Assembly (NCBI GenBank): GCA_027346925.1
Contig: DAIERH010000060.1
Span: forward strand, 1 to 11,325
Direction of reading: 5' to 3'
Source: Geobacter sp.
Lineage (GTDB): Bacteria > Desulfobacterota > Desulfuromonadia > Geobacterales > Pseudopelobacteraceae
Length of the DNA: 11,325 bases
The stretch's first letter is position 1. Every line of letters starts with the position of its first letter. Positions 1 to 7,222 of the stretch are shown here, in pieces. The translations under genes and the position numbers were made by a program. The notes beneath the pieces were generated by a model, which had not been told where the DNA came from, searched no databases, and saw nothing but the letters and a program-made list of their open reading frames with translations.

Positions 1-545
1 TGGACACCATCCAGCCGGAAGGCGTGGAGACGATTACGTCACGTTCCCTGGCCGAACTGCCGGCAATCCTCAGGGAGGTTCCGACCAGCGGGCTGCTGCT
101 CGACCTCGTCACCTCCGCAAAATCCACGGCACAGGAAAAGCTGGAAACCAACGACCTGCTGCAGCTGTACCCCCACGCCAAGGTCAAGGTTGTCGGGACC
201 GACGTGAGGATTCTCGGCGACAGCAGATCATTACGGCAGTTCCTCCAGGACTGCCGCTCATTCACGCCGAGAATCATCCGCAGGAGCAAACGGCTCACCC
301 AGTACATCGGGGCCCTCCTCTCAAGCGACAGCGAGTTCTCCGTTGCGGAGAAAACGGTGACATTTAATTTTTCGGACGAGGGGTGTTTCGTGTACAGCGC
401 GGCTGACTGGAAGGTCGGGGACCGCGTCTGGCTGCGCTTCATTGAAAATGAATGCGTTGTGCCGGGGACCGTGCGCTGGCTTCAACCATGGGGCAACAAC
501 AAAAAACTGCCCGGAATCGGGATCAAATTCGATTTCGGACAATAA
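1..545 (+). CDS. PilZ-domain protein, 5' end cut by the window
   Basis: The reading frame is open from base 3 with no convincing start inside the window. A GTG at 24 is in frame but the frame continues upstream, so I treat the gene as truncated on the left. The last ~90 residues look like a PilZ domain, the usual bacterial cyclic di-GMP receptor. An RxxxR-type motif (RRSKR, 279-293) is followed about 24 residues later by NFSDEG (366-383), which fits the [D/N]xSxxG motif. The end has the expected beta-strand pattern (GDRVWLRF, then GTVRWLQ, then GIGIKFDF). The preceding ~85 visible residues are a second region I do not recognise, with alternating helix- and strand-like stretches (GLLLDLVT, AKVKVVG). 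I infer a cytoplasmic c-di-GMP-responsive protein; its partner cannot be read from the sequence. It is upstream of rplU but separated from it by a promoter, so it is probably not in that operon. PilZ call about 75% sure. Confidence 0.75.
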   Translation, partial: DTIQPEGVETITSRSLAELPAILREVPTSGLLLDLVTSAKSTAQEKLETNDLLQLYPHAKVKVVGTDVRILGDSRSLRQFLQDCRSFTPRIIRRSKRLTQYIGALLSSDSEFSVAEKTVTFNFSDEGCFVYSAADWKVGDRVWLRFIENECVVPGTVRWLQPWGNNKKLPGIGIKFDFGQ

Positions 546-552
546 ATTCTGC

Positions 553-581
553 TTGACTTGCCCTTTTCATTTCACTATAGT
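553..581 (+). promoter_or_regulatory. sigma70-type promoter of rplU-rpmA
   Basis: A -35 box TTGACT (553-558) and a -10 box TATAGT (576-581) are separated by exactly 17 bases. Each box differs from consensus at one base. The predicted transcript start is about 587-589, giving a leader of about 32 nt before the rplU ATG. Strength and spacing suit a constitutively expressed ribosomal protein operon. Confidence 0.85.
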
Positions 582-609
582 TCAAAACTCATTTTAAAAT
601 GATGTGGAT

Positions 610-613
610 GGAG
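610..613 (+). promoter_or_regulatory. ribosome binding site that decides the rplU start
   Basis: GGAG at 610-613 lies 6 nt before the ATG at 620. The in-frame ATGs at 599, 602 and 608 have only AT-rich sequence before them, so the start at 620 is preferred. Confidence 0.75.
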
Positions 614-619
614 ACGCAT

Positions 620-928
620 ATGTACGCAGTTATCAAGACGGGTGGCAAACAATACAAGGTTGCCGAGGGCGAGTTCCTCAAAGTGGAAAAACTTGAGGGC
701 GAAGTGGGCGACAGCATAGAGTTCGCCGAGGTTCTCATGGTGGGCGGCGAAAAGACCGTGGTGGGTGCCCCGCTTGTGTCGGGTGCAACGGTAACGGCCA
801 AGATCGCTTCCCAAGGCAAGGACAAGAAGGTTCTGGTGTTCAAGTCCAAACGCCGCAAGGACTCCCGCAAACTGCGCGGGCACCGTCAGCACAGGACCAT
901 TCTCAAGATCGAGAAGATCAGCGCGTAA
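620..928 (+). CDS. rplU: 50S ribosomal protein L21
   Basis: The 102-residue product is a full-length bacterial L21, a protein that binds 23S rRNA in the large ribosomal subunit. It opens with the family's characteristic MYAVIKTGGKQYKV and ends with the basic segment KSKRRKDSRKLRGHRQ and a short tail (TILKIEKISA). Three in-frame ATGs lie upstream (599, 602, 608). The start at 620 gives the standard N-terminus and has the well-spaced GGAG. It is the first gene of a two-gene unit with rpmA, which starts 27 nt after its stop. Expression should come from the promoter at 553-581. Confidence 0.97.
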   Translation: MYAVIKTGGKQYKVAEGEFLKVEKLEGEVGDSIEFAEVLMVGGEKTVVGAPLVSGATVTAKIASQGKDKKVLVFKSKRRKDSRKLRGHRQHRTILKIEKISA

Positions 929-955
929 TCCAAATTTTTCCGAGGAGACAAGGAA

Positions 956-1210
956 ATGGCACATAAGAAAGGTGTAGGCAGTTCACGTAACGGCAGGGAT
1001 TCTGATGGCCAGCGGCTTGGCTGCAAGAAGTTCGGCGGCGAAAACGTCAAGGCCGGCAACATCATCTTCCGTCAGCACGGCACGCAGATCCATCCCGGCA
1101 ACAACGTCGGTTGCGGCAAGGATTACACCCTGTTCGCCCTTATTGACGGCATCGTCAAGTTTGAGCGCATGGGCAGAGACCGCAAGAAGGTCTCTGTTTA
1201 TCCCAATTGA
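956..1210 (+). CDS. rpmA: 50S ribosomal protein L27
   Basis: The 84-residue product is full-length bacterial L27, whose N-terminus reaches the peptidyl transferase centre of the 50S subunit. It begins MAHKKGVGSSRNGRDSDGQR, with the conserved KFGGE and GGENVKAGNIIFRQ region next and the HPGNNVGCGKDYTLFAL core after it. No Firmicutes-type N-terminal extension needing cleavage is present. A GAGGAG ribosome binding site (942-947) precedes the ATG by 8 nt. It follows rplU closely and is the last gene of the unit: an intrinsic terminator starts 27 nt after the stop codon. obg, commonly the next gene in this locus, is absent here. Confidence 0.97.
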   Translation: MAHKKGVGSSRNGRDSDGQRLGCKKFGGENVKAGNIIFRQHGTQIHPGNNVGCGKDYTLFALIDGIVKFERMGRDRKKVSVYPN

Positions 1211-1237
1211 TTTTTTGCAAAACTTCTGAGTCACCAC

Positions 1238-1269
1238 GGCCCGAAAGCTAAACGCTTCCGGGCCTTTTT
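1238..1269 (+). terminator. intrinsic terminator after rpmA
   Basis: An 11-bp stem with one A-C mismatch (1238-1248 with 1254-1264) closes a 5-nt loop and is followed directly by five T (1265-1269). It ends the rplU-rpmA transcript and separates it from the chemoreceptor gene downstream. Confidence 0.9.
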
Positions 1270-1329
1270 CGTCTCTCCCCTCCAACCCGCATTCGAAAAC
1301 ATCATTCCAAAACAATGTTTATCTTTTGA

Positions 1330-1358
1330 TTGCGACAAGATACATATTGTTCTATACT
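1330..1358 (+). promoter_or_regulatory. probable sigma70-type promoter of the chemoreceptor gene
   Basis: TTGCGA (1330-1335) and TATACT (1353-1358) are separated by 17 bases. The -10 box is a good match and the -35 box matches at four of six bases. It would start transcription near 1365, about 77 nt before the ATG at 1442. No match to a flagellar sigma28 promoter was seen. The rest of the 1270-1441 gap holds nothing else I can support. Confidence 0.6.
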
Positions 1359-1424
1359 GGCTGCCATTCCTGCTCCATTGAGAGGTTTTTGTTTTACTTT
1401 GTCACATGGGTGCTATTTTTTGCC

Positions 1425-1433
1425 AGGGGAGGA
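1425..1433 (+). promoter_or_regulatory. ribosome binding site that decides the chemoreceptor start
   Basis: AGGGGAGGA (1425-1433) is a strong Shine-Dalgarno sequence 8 nt before the ATG at 1442. The earlier in-frame ATG at 1406 has none and would place 12 residues before the membrane anchor. Confidence 0.8.
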
Positions 1434-1441
1434 AGCGTTCC

Positions 1442-3547
1442 ATGTTTACATCCAAACTCATCCGCAAGGTGCTTGCCATCATCGGCCTTACCCTCTGTAT
1501 CGGTTTCGCCGGAATGGGGCTGCTTACCATCTACCTTCAATACAGTTCCACCATAGACCTGCAGAAAAAGATCGCCCAACAGTTGACCGCCACAATCGCC
1601 CGCGACATCCTCACCCTGATGATGCGCGGCGACCTGAAGGAATACGAGGCGTACGTGGGCGACATCAAGAAGAAAGGGGCCGTTCTCGACATCAAGCTCT
1701 TCAACGCCGAGGGCAAGGAGCGCGGGAGCGGGACGCCCCACGACGAGATGAAGCGCGCCCTGGATGCGGGCAAGCAATTGGATATCCAGGGCAATAAGGA
1801 TGGGCAACACGTATTGAACGTCGTGCTGCCCCTGGCCAACGAGGAGCGGTGCCGCGGTTGCCACCCGGCCCAGCCGAGATTCCTGGGGGGGGTGGTCCTG
1901 ACCACCTCCCTGGAGGAAGGCTTCAAGAGCGCGTTGCGGCTGGCGCTGGTCATGTCGGGGGTGGGGGTATTCTTTTTCTGTGCCATCCTGATCGCCCTGT
2001 ATGTCTGTTTCAACCGGATGGTGGTGCGGCAGGTCACGGAGTTGAACGCCCAAATTAGCGTTCTGGCGGGTGGCGGCGGCGACCTGACCAAAGAGCTGGC
2101 GATCCGTTCCAACGACGAGATCGGCGACCTGGGCCAGCAGGTAAACCTGATGACCTCCAAGATCCGTGACATCATCGCGCTCCTCTACCAGCAGGCGTGC
2201 CTGATCGGCACAAGTGTCTGCGAACTGGCGGCCGCCAACGACCGGTCACTCAAGATGTCCCAGGAACAAAAGGACCAATCCATGGCCGTGGCCGTGGCTT
2301 CCGACCAGATGGCCATGACCATCAACGAGGTGACCGGGAACATCCACCGTGCGGCCACACTCTCCACCGAGGTGGACCGGGCAGCCACCAACGGCATGGC
2401 GGTGGTGGAGGAAAACTGGCAATGCATGCGCCAGATAAGTGAGAGCGTTACCGCCACGCTGGAAACCATCAGGCAACTGGAGGATTCGTCGGGGCAGATC
2501 GGCGAGATGGTCGGCCTGATCGAGGACATCGCCGACCAGACCAACCTGCTTGCGCTGAACGCCTCCATCGAGGCGGCCCGGGCCGGAGACGCGGGCAAGG
2601 GATTTGCCGTGGTGGCCAGCGAGGTTAAAAGCCTGGCCGAGAAGACGACCCACTCCACCCGGGAGATCGAGCGGATCGTGGCCAGCATCCAGAAGGAGAG
2701 CCGCAAGGCGGCTGCCATGATCACCAAGGAAAACACCCTGGTGCAGACCGGCCTGACCAAATCCGAGGAGGCCCGGCAGCAACTGGAGAACATCAAGAGC
2801 CATTCCCATGAGTCACGGTCGATGATCGAGCAGATCGCCACCGCCTCGGAGGAGCAGAGTCTCACCACCCGTGAAATCTCCGAGAAGGTCCATCACGTCT
2901 CCCAGGTCGCGGTGGAGAATTACGACATGATGAAGAACTCGGCCGGAGCCTACGAAAAATTCTCCGATGTGGTGGAACAGATATACGGCACCGTGGGCAG
3001 ATTCTCGGTGGGCAATTACCATGACAAGGTAAAGGGGTATCTCAGGGAGGTCCATGACCAGACCCTGGCGGCCATCGAGCGGGCCCTTGCCGACAGGACC
3101 CTGACGCTGGAGGCGCTCTTCGACCGCAACTATGCCCCAATTCCCAACACCAACCCGCAGAAATTCACCACCAAGTTCGATGCGTTCTTTGACCGGATGG
3201 TCTCCCCCTTCCAGGAACAGATCGTCAACCGCGACAGCAAGGTGCTCTTCGTCGTGTGCGTGGACAACAACGGTTATCTGCCGTGCCATAACCTGCGCTA
3301 CACCAAACCGCTCACCGGCGACCCGGAAATCGACAAGAACAACAATCGCACCAAGCGGATGTTCAACGATCGCACCGGCATCCGTTGCGCCCGCAATACC
3401 GAGGGGTTCCTTCTCCAGACCTATCGCCGGGACACGGGCGAGATCCTCAACGACCTGTCGCTGCCGCTCTTCATCAATGGCAGGCATTGGGGCGGCATCC
3501 GCGCCGGGTACCTGGCACCCTGCGAATCGCTGCTCGGCCTGAAATAA
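1442..3547 (+). CDS. methyl-accepting chemotaxis protein with haem c periplasmic sensor and extra C-terminal domain
   Basis: A 701-residue transmembrane chemoreceptor. Transmembrane helix 1 spans about residues 9-32 and helix 2 about 165-190. The ~135 residues between them are periplasmic and carry CRGCH (137-141), a single c-type haem attachment motif. This matches the periplasmic haem c sensors characterised in Geobacter sulfurreducens chemoreceptors; Met60/Met61 are possible sixth ligands (inference). A HAMP domain (~191-243) leads into the coiled-coil signalling domain. Its tip (about 360-401) has the diagnostic DQTNLLALNASIEAARAG and GFAVVASEVK, where CheA and CheW bind. A flanking segment (ATASEEQS, 467-474) resembles a methylation region. 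Beyond the coiled coil, residues ~545-690 form another folded domain, with GRHWGGIRAGY near its end, as in some proteobacterial chemoreceptors. No CheR-tethering pentapeptide (NWETF type) ends the protein. The gene has its own promoter and terminator and is convergent with the hydrogenase-like operon. Likely signal: redox state or a haem ligand such as NO, CO or oxygen. Confidence 0.93.
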   Translation: MFTSKLIRKVLAIIGLTLCIGFAGMGLLTIYLQYSSTIDLQKKIAQQLTATIARDILTLMMRGDLKEYEAYVGDIKKKGAVLDIKLFNAEGKERGSGTPHDEMKRALDAGKQLDIQGNKDGQHVLNVVLPLANEERCRGCHPAQPRFLGGVVLTTSLEEGFKSALRLALVMSGVGVFFFCAILIALYVCFNRMVVRQVTELNAQISVLAGGGGDLTKELAIRSNDEIGDLGQQVNLMTSKIRDIIALLYQQACLIGTSVCELAAANDRSLKMSQEQKDQSMAVAVASDQMAMTINEVTGNIHRAATLSTEVDRAATNGMAVVEENWQCMRQISESVTATLETIRQLEDSSGQIGEMVGLIEDIADQTNLLALNASIEAARAGDAGKGFAVVASEVKSLAEKTTHSTREIERIVASIQKESRKAAAMITKENTLVQTGLTKSEEARQQLENIKSHSHESRSMIEQIATASEEQSLTTREISEKVHHVSQVAVENYDMMKNSAGAYEKFSDVVEQIYGTVGRFSVGNYHDKVKGYLREVHDQTLAAIERALADRTLTLEALFDRNYAPIPNTNPQKFTTKFDAFFDRMVSPFQEQIVNRDSKVLFVVCVDNNGYLPCHNLRYTKPLTGDPEIDKNNNRTKRMFNDRTGIRCARNTEGFLLQTYRRDTGEILNDLSLPLFINGRHWGGIRAGYLAPCESLLGLK

Positions 3548-3571
3548 CGAATCAGGGAGGGAAGGCACACG

Positions 3572-3612
3572 ACGCCACAAAAACCCACCAGCGGCGGGTT
3601 TTTGTGGCGTTT
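3572..3612. terminator. bidirectional terminator between convergent genes
   Basis: A perfect 15-bp stem (3572-3586 with 3596-3610) closes a 9-nt loop and is followed by TTT on the plus strand. Its inner part is AAAAACCC...GGGTTTTT, so either strand has A-rich then T-rich flanks around a GC core. It sits 24 nt after the chemoreceptor stop and just beyond the stop of the leftward operon at 3618, so it can serve both. Confidence 0.85.
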
Positions 3613-3617
3613 CACGT

Positions 3618-5138
3618 CTACAGGTCGAAACCGCAGTAGGAGAGGTTGAAGCTTTTGTTGCACAGGGGAAAGTCGGATATCTGCTCGTTGCGCAGGGCCA
3701 GGGCCAAACCGCTCCAGTTGTGGAATGACGGGTCTTTCACCTTGTAGCGCAGGAACTTCCCCCGTGCATCGGTGATGGCCACGTGGCAGATCTCGCCGCG
3801 CCACCCCTCCACCAGGGCCGCAGTCAGACGATCCCCCGCGGCCTTGCCACAGTCGGCCGTGACAGCCCCCCCGGGCAGCGAATCGAGGAGATCGCGGATA
3901 AATTCCAGCGATGCCAGGGATTCCTTCCAGCGCACCACGGCCCGCGCCATGACATCGCCACCCGGCTCCACGCACACCGGCGGCGGCTGCACCTTGTACA
4001 GACCGAACGGCTGATCGCGGCGCACATCCCGCGCAATTCCGCAGGCCCTGGCGGCAGGGCCGACCAAGCCCAGGTCAATGGCTGTGTCGCTGCTGATCCG
4101 GCCGGTCTTCTCAAAACGTGCCAGCACCGACGGCGTATCCCACAGCAGGGCCACGGCACCGGCGTAGTCGCGCCCCGCATCCTCCAGCCGCTTCTGCAGT
4201 GCCGTCGCCTGATCGGACGAACAATCGAACCAGGTTCCGCCGGGCCTCACCATGCCCCGTCCGAAACGGCTGCCGCACAACAGTGCGGTCATGTTGAGGA
4301 AATCCCCCCTGATCCTGCCGCAGAACGACATGGTGGGCAGATAGCCCACATCCCCCGCCAGTGCCCCAAGGTCGCCGCAATGATTCGCCAGCCGCTCCAG
4401 TTCCAGGGCAATGGCCCGGATCGACTCGGCCCGGGGCGGCACCACGTCGCCGGTCAACCCCTCCCTGATCATGGCGTAGGCCGTGGCATGGCCGATGGTG
4501 GTATCGCCTGCCACGGCCTCCATCTGCACCATCGTGGCTGGATGGGGTCCGCCGGCCAGCGCTCGTTCCACGCCGCGGTGCTGGTATCCCAGGGCAATCT
4601 CAAGGTTGAAGACCGTCTCCCCGTGGCACTGGAAACGGAAATGCCCGGGCTCGATGATCCCGGCATGGACCGGTCCCACGGCCACCTCATGGACCTCAGC
4701 CCCCTCCACGCGGTAAAAATCCCCCACGCCGGGCGGAATCTCCTCTGCGCTGTCGCGGCCCCAGGCATCGTGGCCCCGGCGGAGCGAACGCAGGTAGCGG
4801 ACCGGCTTGAACCAGGGATGGTCATCCACCACGATGCCGCACTGTTCGGCGATCTCCCGTTCGAACAGGTGCGCCTCGGGGCAGGCTGCGGCGATGCTCG
4901 GCATGCGGTCCTCGACCCAGGAACGGAGCGCACCCAGGCGGGCGTGCCCCCCGGACAGGACACACCACAGGGTGGCCCCTTCCCGCTCCGGTACGCCAAA
5001 GTAGGAGGCGATGCGCCAGCCGTCGCCGGTCAGGCCGACAATCCCCTGCAGGAAATCGTACAGGGCGATCTCCGGCACATCACTCACGCCAATGGCCTCT
5101 CCGTTGCAAAAGGTTTTCAGCATACCCTCCCCGCTCAT
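3618..5138 (-). CDS. fused NuoC-NuoD / HyfG-like large subunit of an Ehr-type complex, nickel ligands lost
   Basis: A 506-residue soluble subunit of a complex I/group 4 hydrogenase-like complex. The N-terminal part (about 20-135) is NuoC-like, with FEREIAEQCGIVVDDHP. The rest is NuoD/HycE-like, with LGYQHRGVERAL (183-194), RAIALELERL (241-250) and a C-terminal VEGWRGE. The Ni-Fe cysteines of true hydrogenases are missing. The first motif, CGxC in HycE, is here AGDT within VAGDTTIGHATAY (209-221). The second, DPCxxC, is here SFNLSYCGFDL (496-506) at the extreme C-terminus, with no tail for protease maturation. I therefore call it hydrogenase-related (Ehr), not a hydrogenase; what it reacts with is unknown. 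The ATG overlaps the HyfF-like stop (ATGA), and GGAGGT (5145-5150) lies 6 nt upstream. It is the last gene of the operon; no small iron-sulfur subunit follows. Confidence 0.88.
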   Translation of the reverse strand: MSGEGMLKTFCNGEAIGVSDVPEIALYDFLQGIVGLTGDGWRIASYFGVPEREGATLWCVLSGGHARLGALRSWVEDRMPSIAAACPEAHLFEREIAEQCGIVVDDHPWFKPVRYLRSLRRGHDAWGRDSAEEIPPGVGDFYRVEGAEVHEVAVGPVHAGIIEPGHFRFQCHGETVFNLEIALGYQHRGVERALAGGPHPATMVQMEAVAGDTTIGHATAYAMIREGLTGDVVPPRAESIRAIALELERLANHCGDLGALAGDVGYLPTMSFCGRIRGDFLNMTALLCGSRFGRGMVRPGGTWFDCSSDQATALQKRLEDAGRDYAGAVALLWDTPSVLARFEKTGRISSDTAIDLGLVGPAARACGIARDVRRDQPFGLYKVQPPPVCVEPGGDVMARAVVRWKESLASLEFIRDLLDSLPGGAVTADCGKAAGDRLTAALVEGWRGEICHVAITDARGKFLRYKVKDPSFHNWSGLALALRNEQISDFPLCNKSFNLSYCGFDL

Positions 5139-6574
5139 GGTGCCACCTCCAGCAGGCTGGCTGCCTCGACCATCAGCCGGTGCAAGGGCTCGGGCAGCCA
5201 GATTCCCACCATTGCCACCACCAGCAGCAGCACGAGCGGCGGAAGCACCAGCAGAGGAGTATCCTGGTACTTGGTGCGCTCCCTGTTCCTGGGGGGGGCG
5301 CCGAAGACCACCGGCAGCACGGTCAGGGCCATGCCCAGAAAGACCACCGCCAGGAGCACGGCCAGCAGTATGCCGGTAACCGGGTACCCCCGGCTAAAGG
5401 CGGCGCTGAAAAAGGAGAATTCACTGGCAAAGGTGAGGAACGGCGGTGAACCGGTCATGGCGAAAAAGCCGATCAGGAACAGGGCACCGGTCCATGGGGC
5501 GCGCTTGAGCGTTCCCCGGGCAAACTCCCGGTTCTTTGAGGCAAAGGCCCGATGGATGTTGCCGGCTGCCAGGAACAGCACCCCCTTGGTCAGACCGTTG
5601 GCGACCAGGTGCAGCATGGCGCCGTAGAGCGCCTTGCCGCCCAAGCCCAGGGCCACGGTGAACAGCCCCATGTGCTCGACGCTGGAATAGGCAAGCATCC
5701 GTTTGAAATCACTCTGGCGCACCAGGAAAACGGCAGCCATGGCAATGGAGAAAATGCCCGCACCCACCAGGAGCGTGCGGTACAGATGAGTCTCTCCCGC
5801 GGACATGCAGATCTGGTAGATGCGGATCAACCCGAGAAAACCGCACGTTGCCAGGCCGCCGGCCAGCAAGGCCCCCACCAGGCCCGGCGCCTCGCCATAG
5901 GCGTCCGGTTTCCAGGTATGCATGGGGGCCAGCCCCATCTTGGCGCCATAACCGACCAGCATCAGGACAAAGGCCGCGTTGAGCCAGCCGACGGGAAGTT
6001 TCGGGGCGTAGCACTGGAGCTGCTCCAGGAGCAGCGAGGGTTCAAGCCCCGCCACCACCGTGGAATAGGCCAGGAAGAAGATGCCCAGCAGCGCCAGGGC
6101 GATGCCGACAGAGCAGATCAGCATGTATTTCCAGGTCGCCTCGATGGACCGGGCGTTGCGGTTGAAGTAGACCAAGGGCGCCATGCAGAGGGTGGTGGTC
6201 TCGATGGCCAGCCAGAGCAGCCCCAGATGATGGGACACCGCCGCCAGGGACATGGCGGAAAGACATACCTGTATCCCCATGCAGAGCACCCGGTTGTTGC
6301 GTTCGTGGCGATACTGCAGGTAGTTGACCGCATAAAAGGCGCAGGCCGTGAACAATATCCCGGTCTCCAGCAAGAAGATCTTGCCGATGGCATCCAGTTC
6401 GATCCACTCCCCCCGGGACGGAGGCGGTGAAACAACGATCACGGCCAGCACCAGGGCAAGATGGATGCTGGTCACCACCGGCAGCACCCACGGCCGCCTG
6501 GTATTGGACGAAATCCCCCCGGCAACGAGGGCGCCCGCCAGGGGAATGACGGTCAGGAGCGTGATCAGCCACAT
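5135..6574 (-). CDS. HyfF-like (NuoN/NuoM-type) proton-translocating membrane subunit
   Basis: A 479-residue, very hydrophobic protein of the antiporter-like family found in complex I (NuoL/M/N), Mrp antiporters and group 4 hydrogenases (HyfB/D/F). Residues thought to move protons are present. They are a glutamate in an early helix (E125 in WLAIETTTL), a lysine before the broken helix (K212 in AKMGLAPMHTWKPDAYGEAP) and a later lysine (K330 in HLVANGLTKGVLFLAAG). The length (479) is that of HyfF rather than of the longer HyfB/NuoL, and no NuoL-type lateral helix is seen. I chose the ATG at 6574 over the GTG at 6577 because GGAGGT (6581-6586) is then 6 nt away, as for its neighbours. The start then overlaps the HyfE-like stop by one base (TGATG). 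It would pump protons or Na+ if coupled to the soluble subunit. Confidence 0.9.
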   Translation of the reverse strand: MWLITLLTVIPLAGALVAGGISSNTRRPWVLPVVTSIHLALVLAVIVVSPPPSRGEWIELDAIGKIFLLETGILFTACAFYAVNYLQYRHERNNRVLCMGIQVCLSAMSLAAVSHHLGLLWLAIETTTLCMAPLVYFNRNARSIEATWKYMLICSVGIALALLGIFFLAYSTVVAGLEPSLLLEQLQCYAPKLPVGWLNAAFVLMLVGYGAKMGLAPMHTWKPDAYGEAPGLVGALLAGGLATCGFLGLIRIYQICMSAGETHLYRTLLVGAGIFSIAMAAVFLVRQSDFKRMLAYSSVEHMGLFTVALGLGGKALYGAMLHLVANGLTKGVLFLAAGNIHRAFASKNREFARGTLKRAPWTGALFLIGFFAMTGSPPFLTFASEFSFFSAAFSRGYPVTGILLAVLLAVVFLGMALTVLPVVFGAPPRNRERTKYQDTPLLVLPPLVLLLVVAMVGIWLPEPLHRLMVEAASLLEVAP

Positions 6575-7218
6575 CACTCCACCTCCCGCAGGGCGGTAAG
6601 GCGGCTGGTATCGATGGACGAAAACTCGCGGCTGATCTGATTGATGATGATCCCCATCACAAAGATGCCGACAATCAGGTCAAGAATCGCTCCCGCCTCC
6701 ACCATCAGCGGCATGGCTTCGGTCAGCAGCAAGCCGAAGATGAAGATGCCGTTTTCCAGCAGCAGGTAGCCGATCACCTGGTTGATGGCCTTGCGCCGGC
6801 TGGCCAGGGCAATGAAACCGGCCAGGATGGTCGCCAGGGCGGCCGGTACGGTCAGGAGCCCCTGGTGTATCGGCGCCAGGGGGAGGCGGGCCGCGAACGT
6901 GAAGGCCAGCACCATTGCCAGGGCTCCGGCGATGATATTGCCGGCATAGCCCAGAAACGGCTCCAGGTCCTCGCCGAAATCCACCTTCTTCAGGGCGCCG
7001 AGGAGCAACCAGGGGATCAGGACCCCCTTGGCCAGCAGGACGAACAGGGTAATCAGCAGGATATGGGCGTTCACGGCGTGGATCAGCAGCGGCAGTATTC
7101 CCAGCACGACCCCCTGGGCCGCGATGGCGCGGATGGCCACGCGGGTGCGCCGCGTCCCCAGGATGAGGATATTGATCAACAGCACAAGCACCAGCAACTG
7201 GTCGGTGGCGGAGTTCAT
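6574..7218 (-). CDS. HyfE-like membrane subunit (NuoK-related)
   Basis: A 214-residue membrane protein with six or seven hydrophobic segments, the usual size of HyfE. The C-terminal part corresponds to NuoK: QVIGYLLLENGIFIFGLLL (147-165) and VEAGAILDLIVGIF (173-186). Two membrane glutamates, E155 and E174, are equivalent to the NuoK glutamates needed for proton passage. The N-terminal half is the extension that distinguishes HyfE from NuoK. A positively charged cytoplasmic loop lies at 138-145 (ASRRKAIN). The start ATG is 4 nt after the HyfC-like stop codon. The Shine-Dalgarno GAGGT (7225-7229) overlaps that stop by one base and is 6 nt from the ATG, so translation is probably coupled. Its role is to link the proton channel of the HyfC-like subunit to the antiporter-like subunit. 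Confidence 0.88.
   Translation of the reverse strand: MNSATDQLLVLVLLINILILGTRRTRVAIRAIAAQGVVLGILPLLIHAVNAHILLITLFVLLAKGVLIPWLLLGALKKVDFGEDLEPFLGYAGNIIAGALAMVLAFTFAARLPLAPIHQGLLTVPAALATILAGFIALASRRKAINQVIGYLLLENGIFIFGLLLTEAMPLMVEAGAILDLIVGIFVMGIIINQISREFSSIDTSRLTALREVE
6581..6586 (-). promoter_or_regulatory. ribosome binding site that decides the HyfF-like start
   Basis: GGAGGT (minus strand) is 6 nt from the ATG at 6574 but only 3 nt from the GTG at 6577. The two downstream and upstream genes of the operon also use 6-nt spacing, which favours the ATG. Confidence 0.7.
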
Positions 7219-7222
7219 GGCA

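Noticed and set aside
599..619. Longer rplU start at ATG 599, 602 or 608
   Set aside because: It would add non-conserved residues before MYAVIKTGG, and the ribosome binding site is positioned for ATG 620.
1297..1320. AAACAT...ATGTTT inverted repeat upstream of the chemoreceptor promoter as an operator
   Set aside because: Only six pairs with a 12-nt spacer in AT-rich sequence; expected by chance.
1406..1441. Longer chemoreceptor start at ATG 1406
   Set aside because: No ribosome binding site precedes it, while a strong one precedes ATG 1442, and the added residues would sit before the membrane anchor.
1394..3580. Minus-strand frames opposite the chemoreceptor gene, up to about 255 codons
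   Set aside because: They are shadows of the plus-strand gene, with no domain, no ribosome binding site and skewed composition.
3783..5627. A 614-codon open frame on the plus strand opposite the HyfG- and HyfF-like genes
   Set aside because: It is antisense to two well-supported genes, its translation has low complexity with no recognisable domain, and long antisense frames are expected in GC-rich DNA. Similar plus-strand frames at 5552-6430, 7649-8776 and 10488-11135 were rejected for the same reason.
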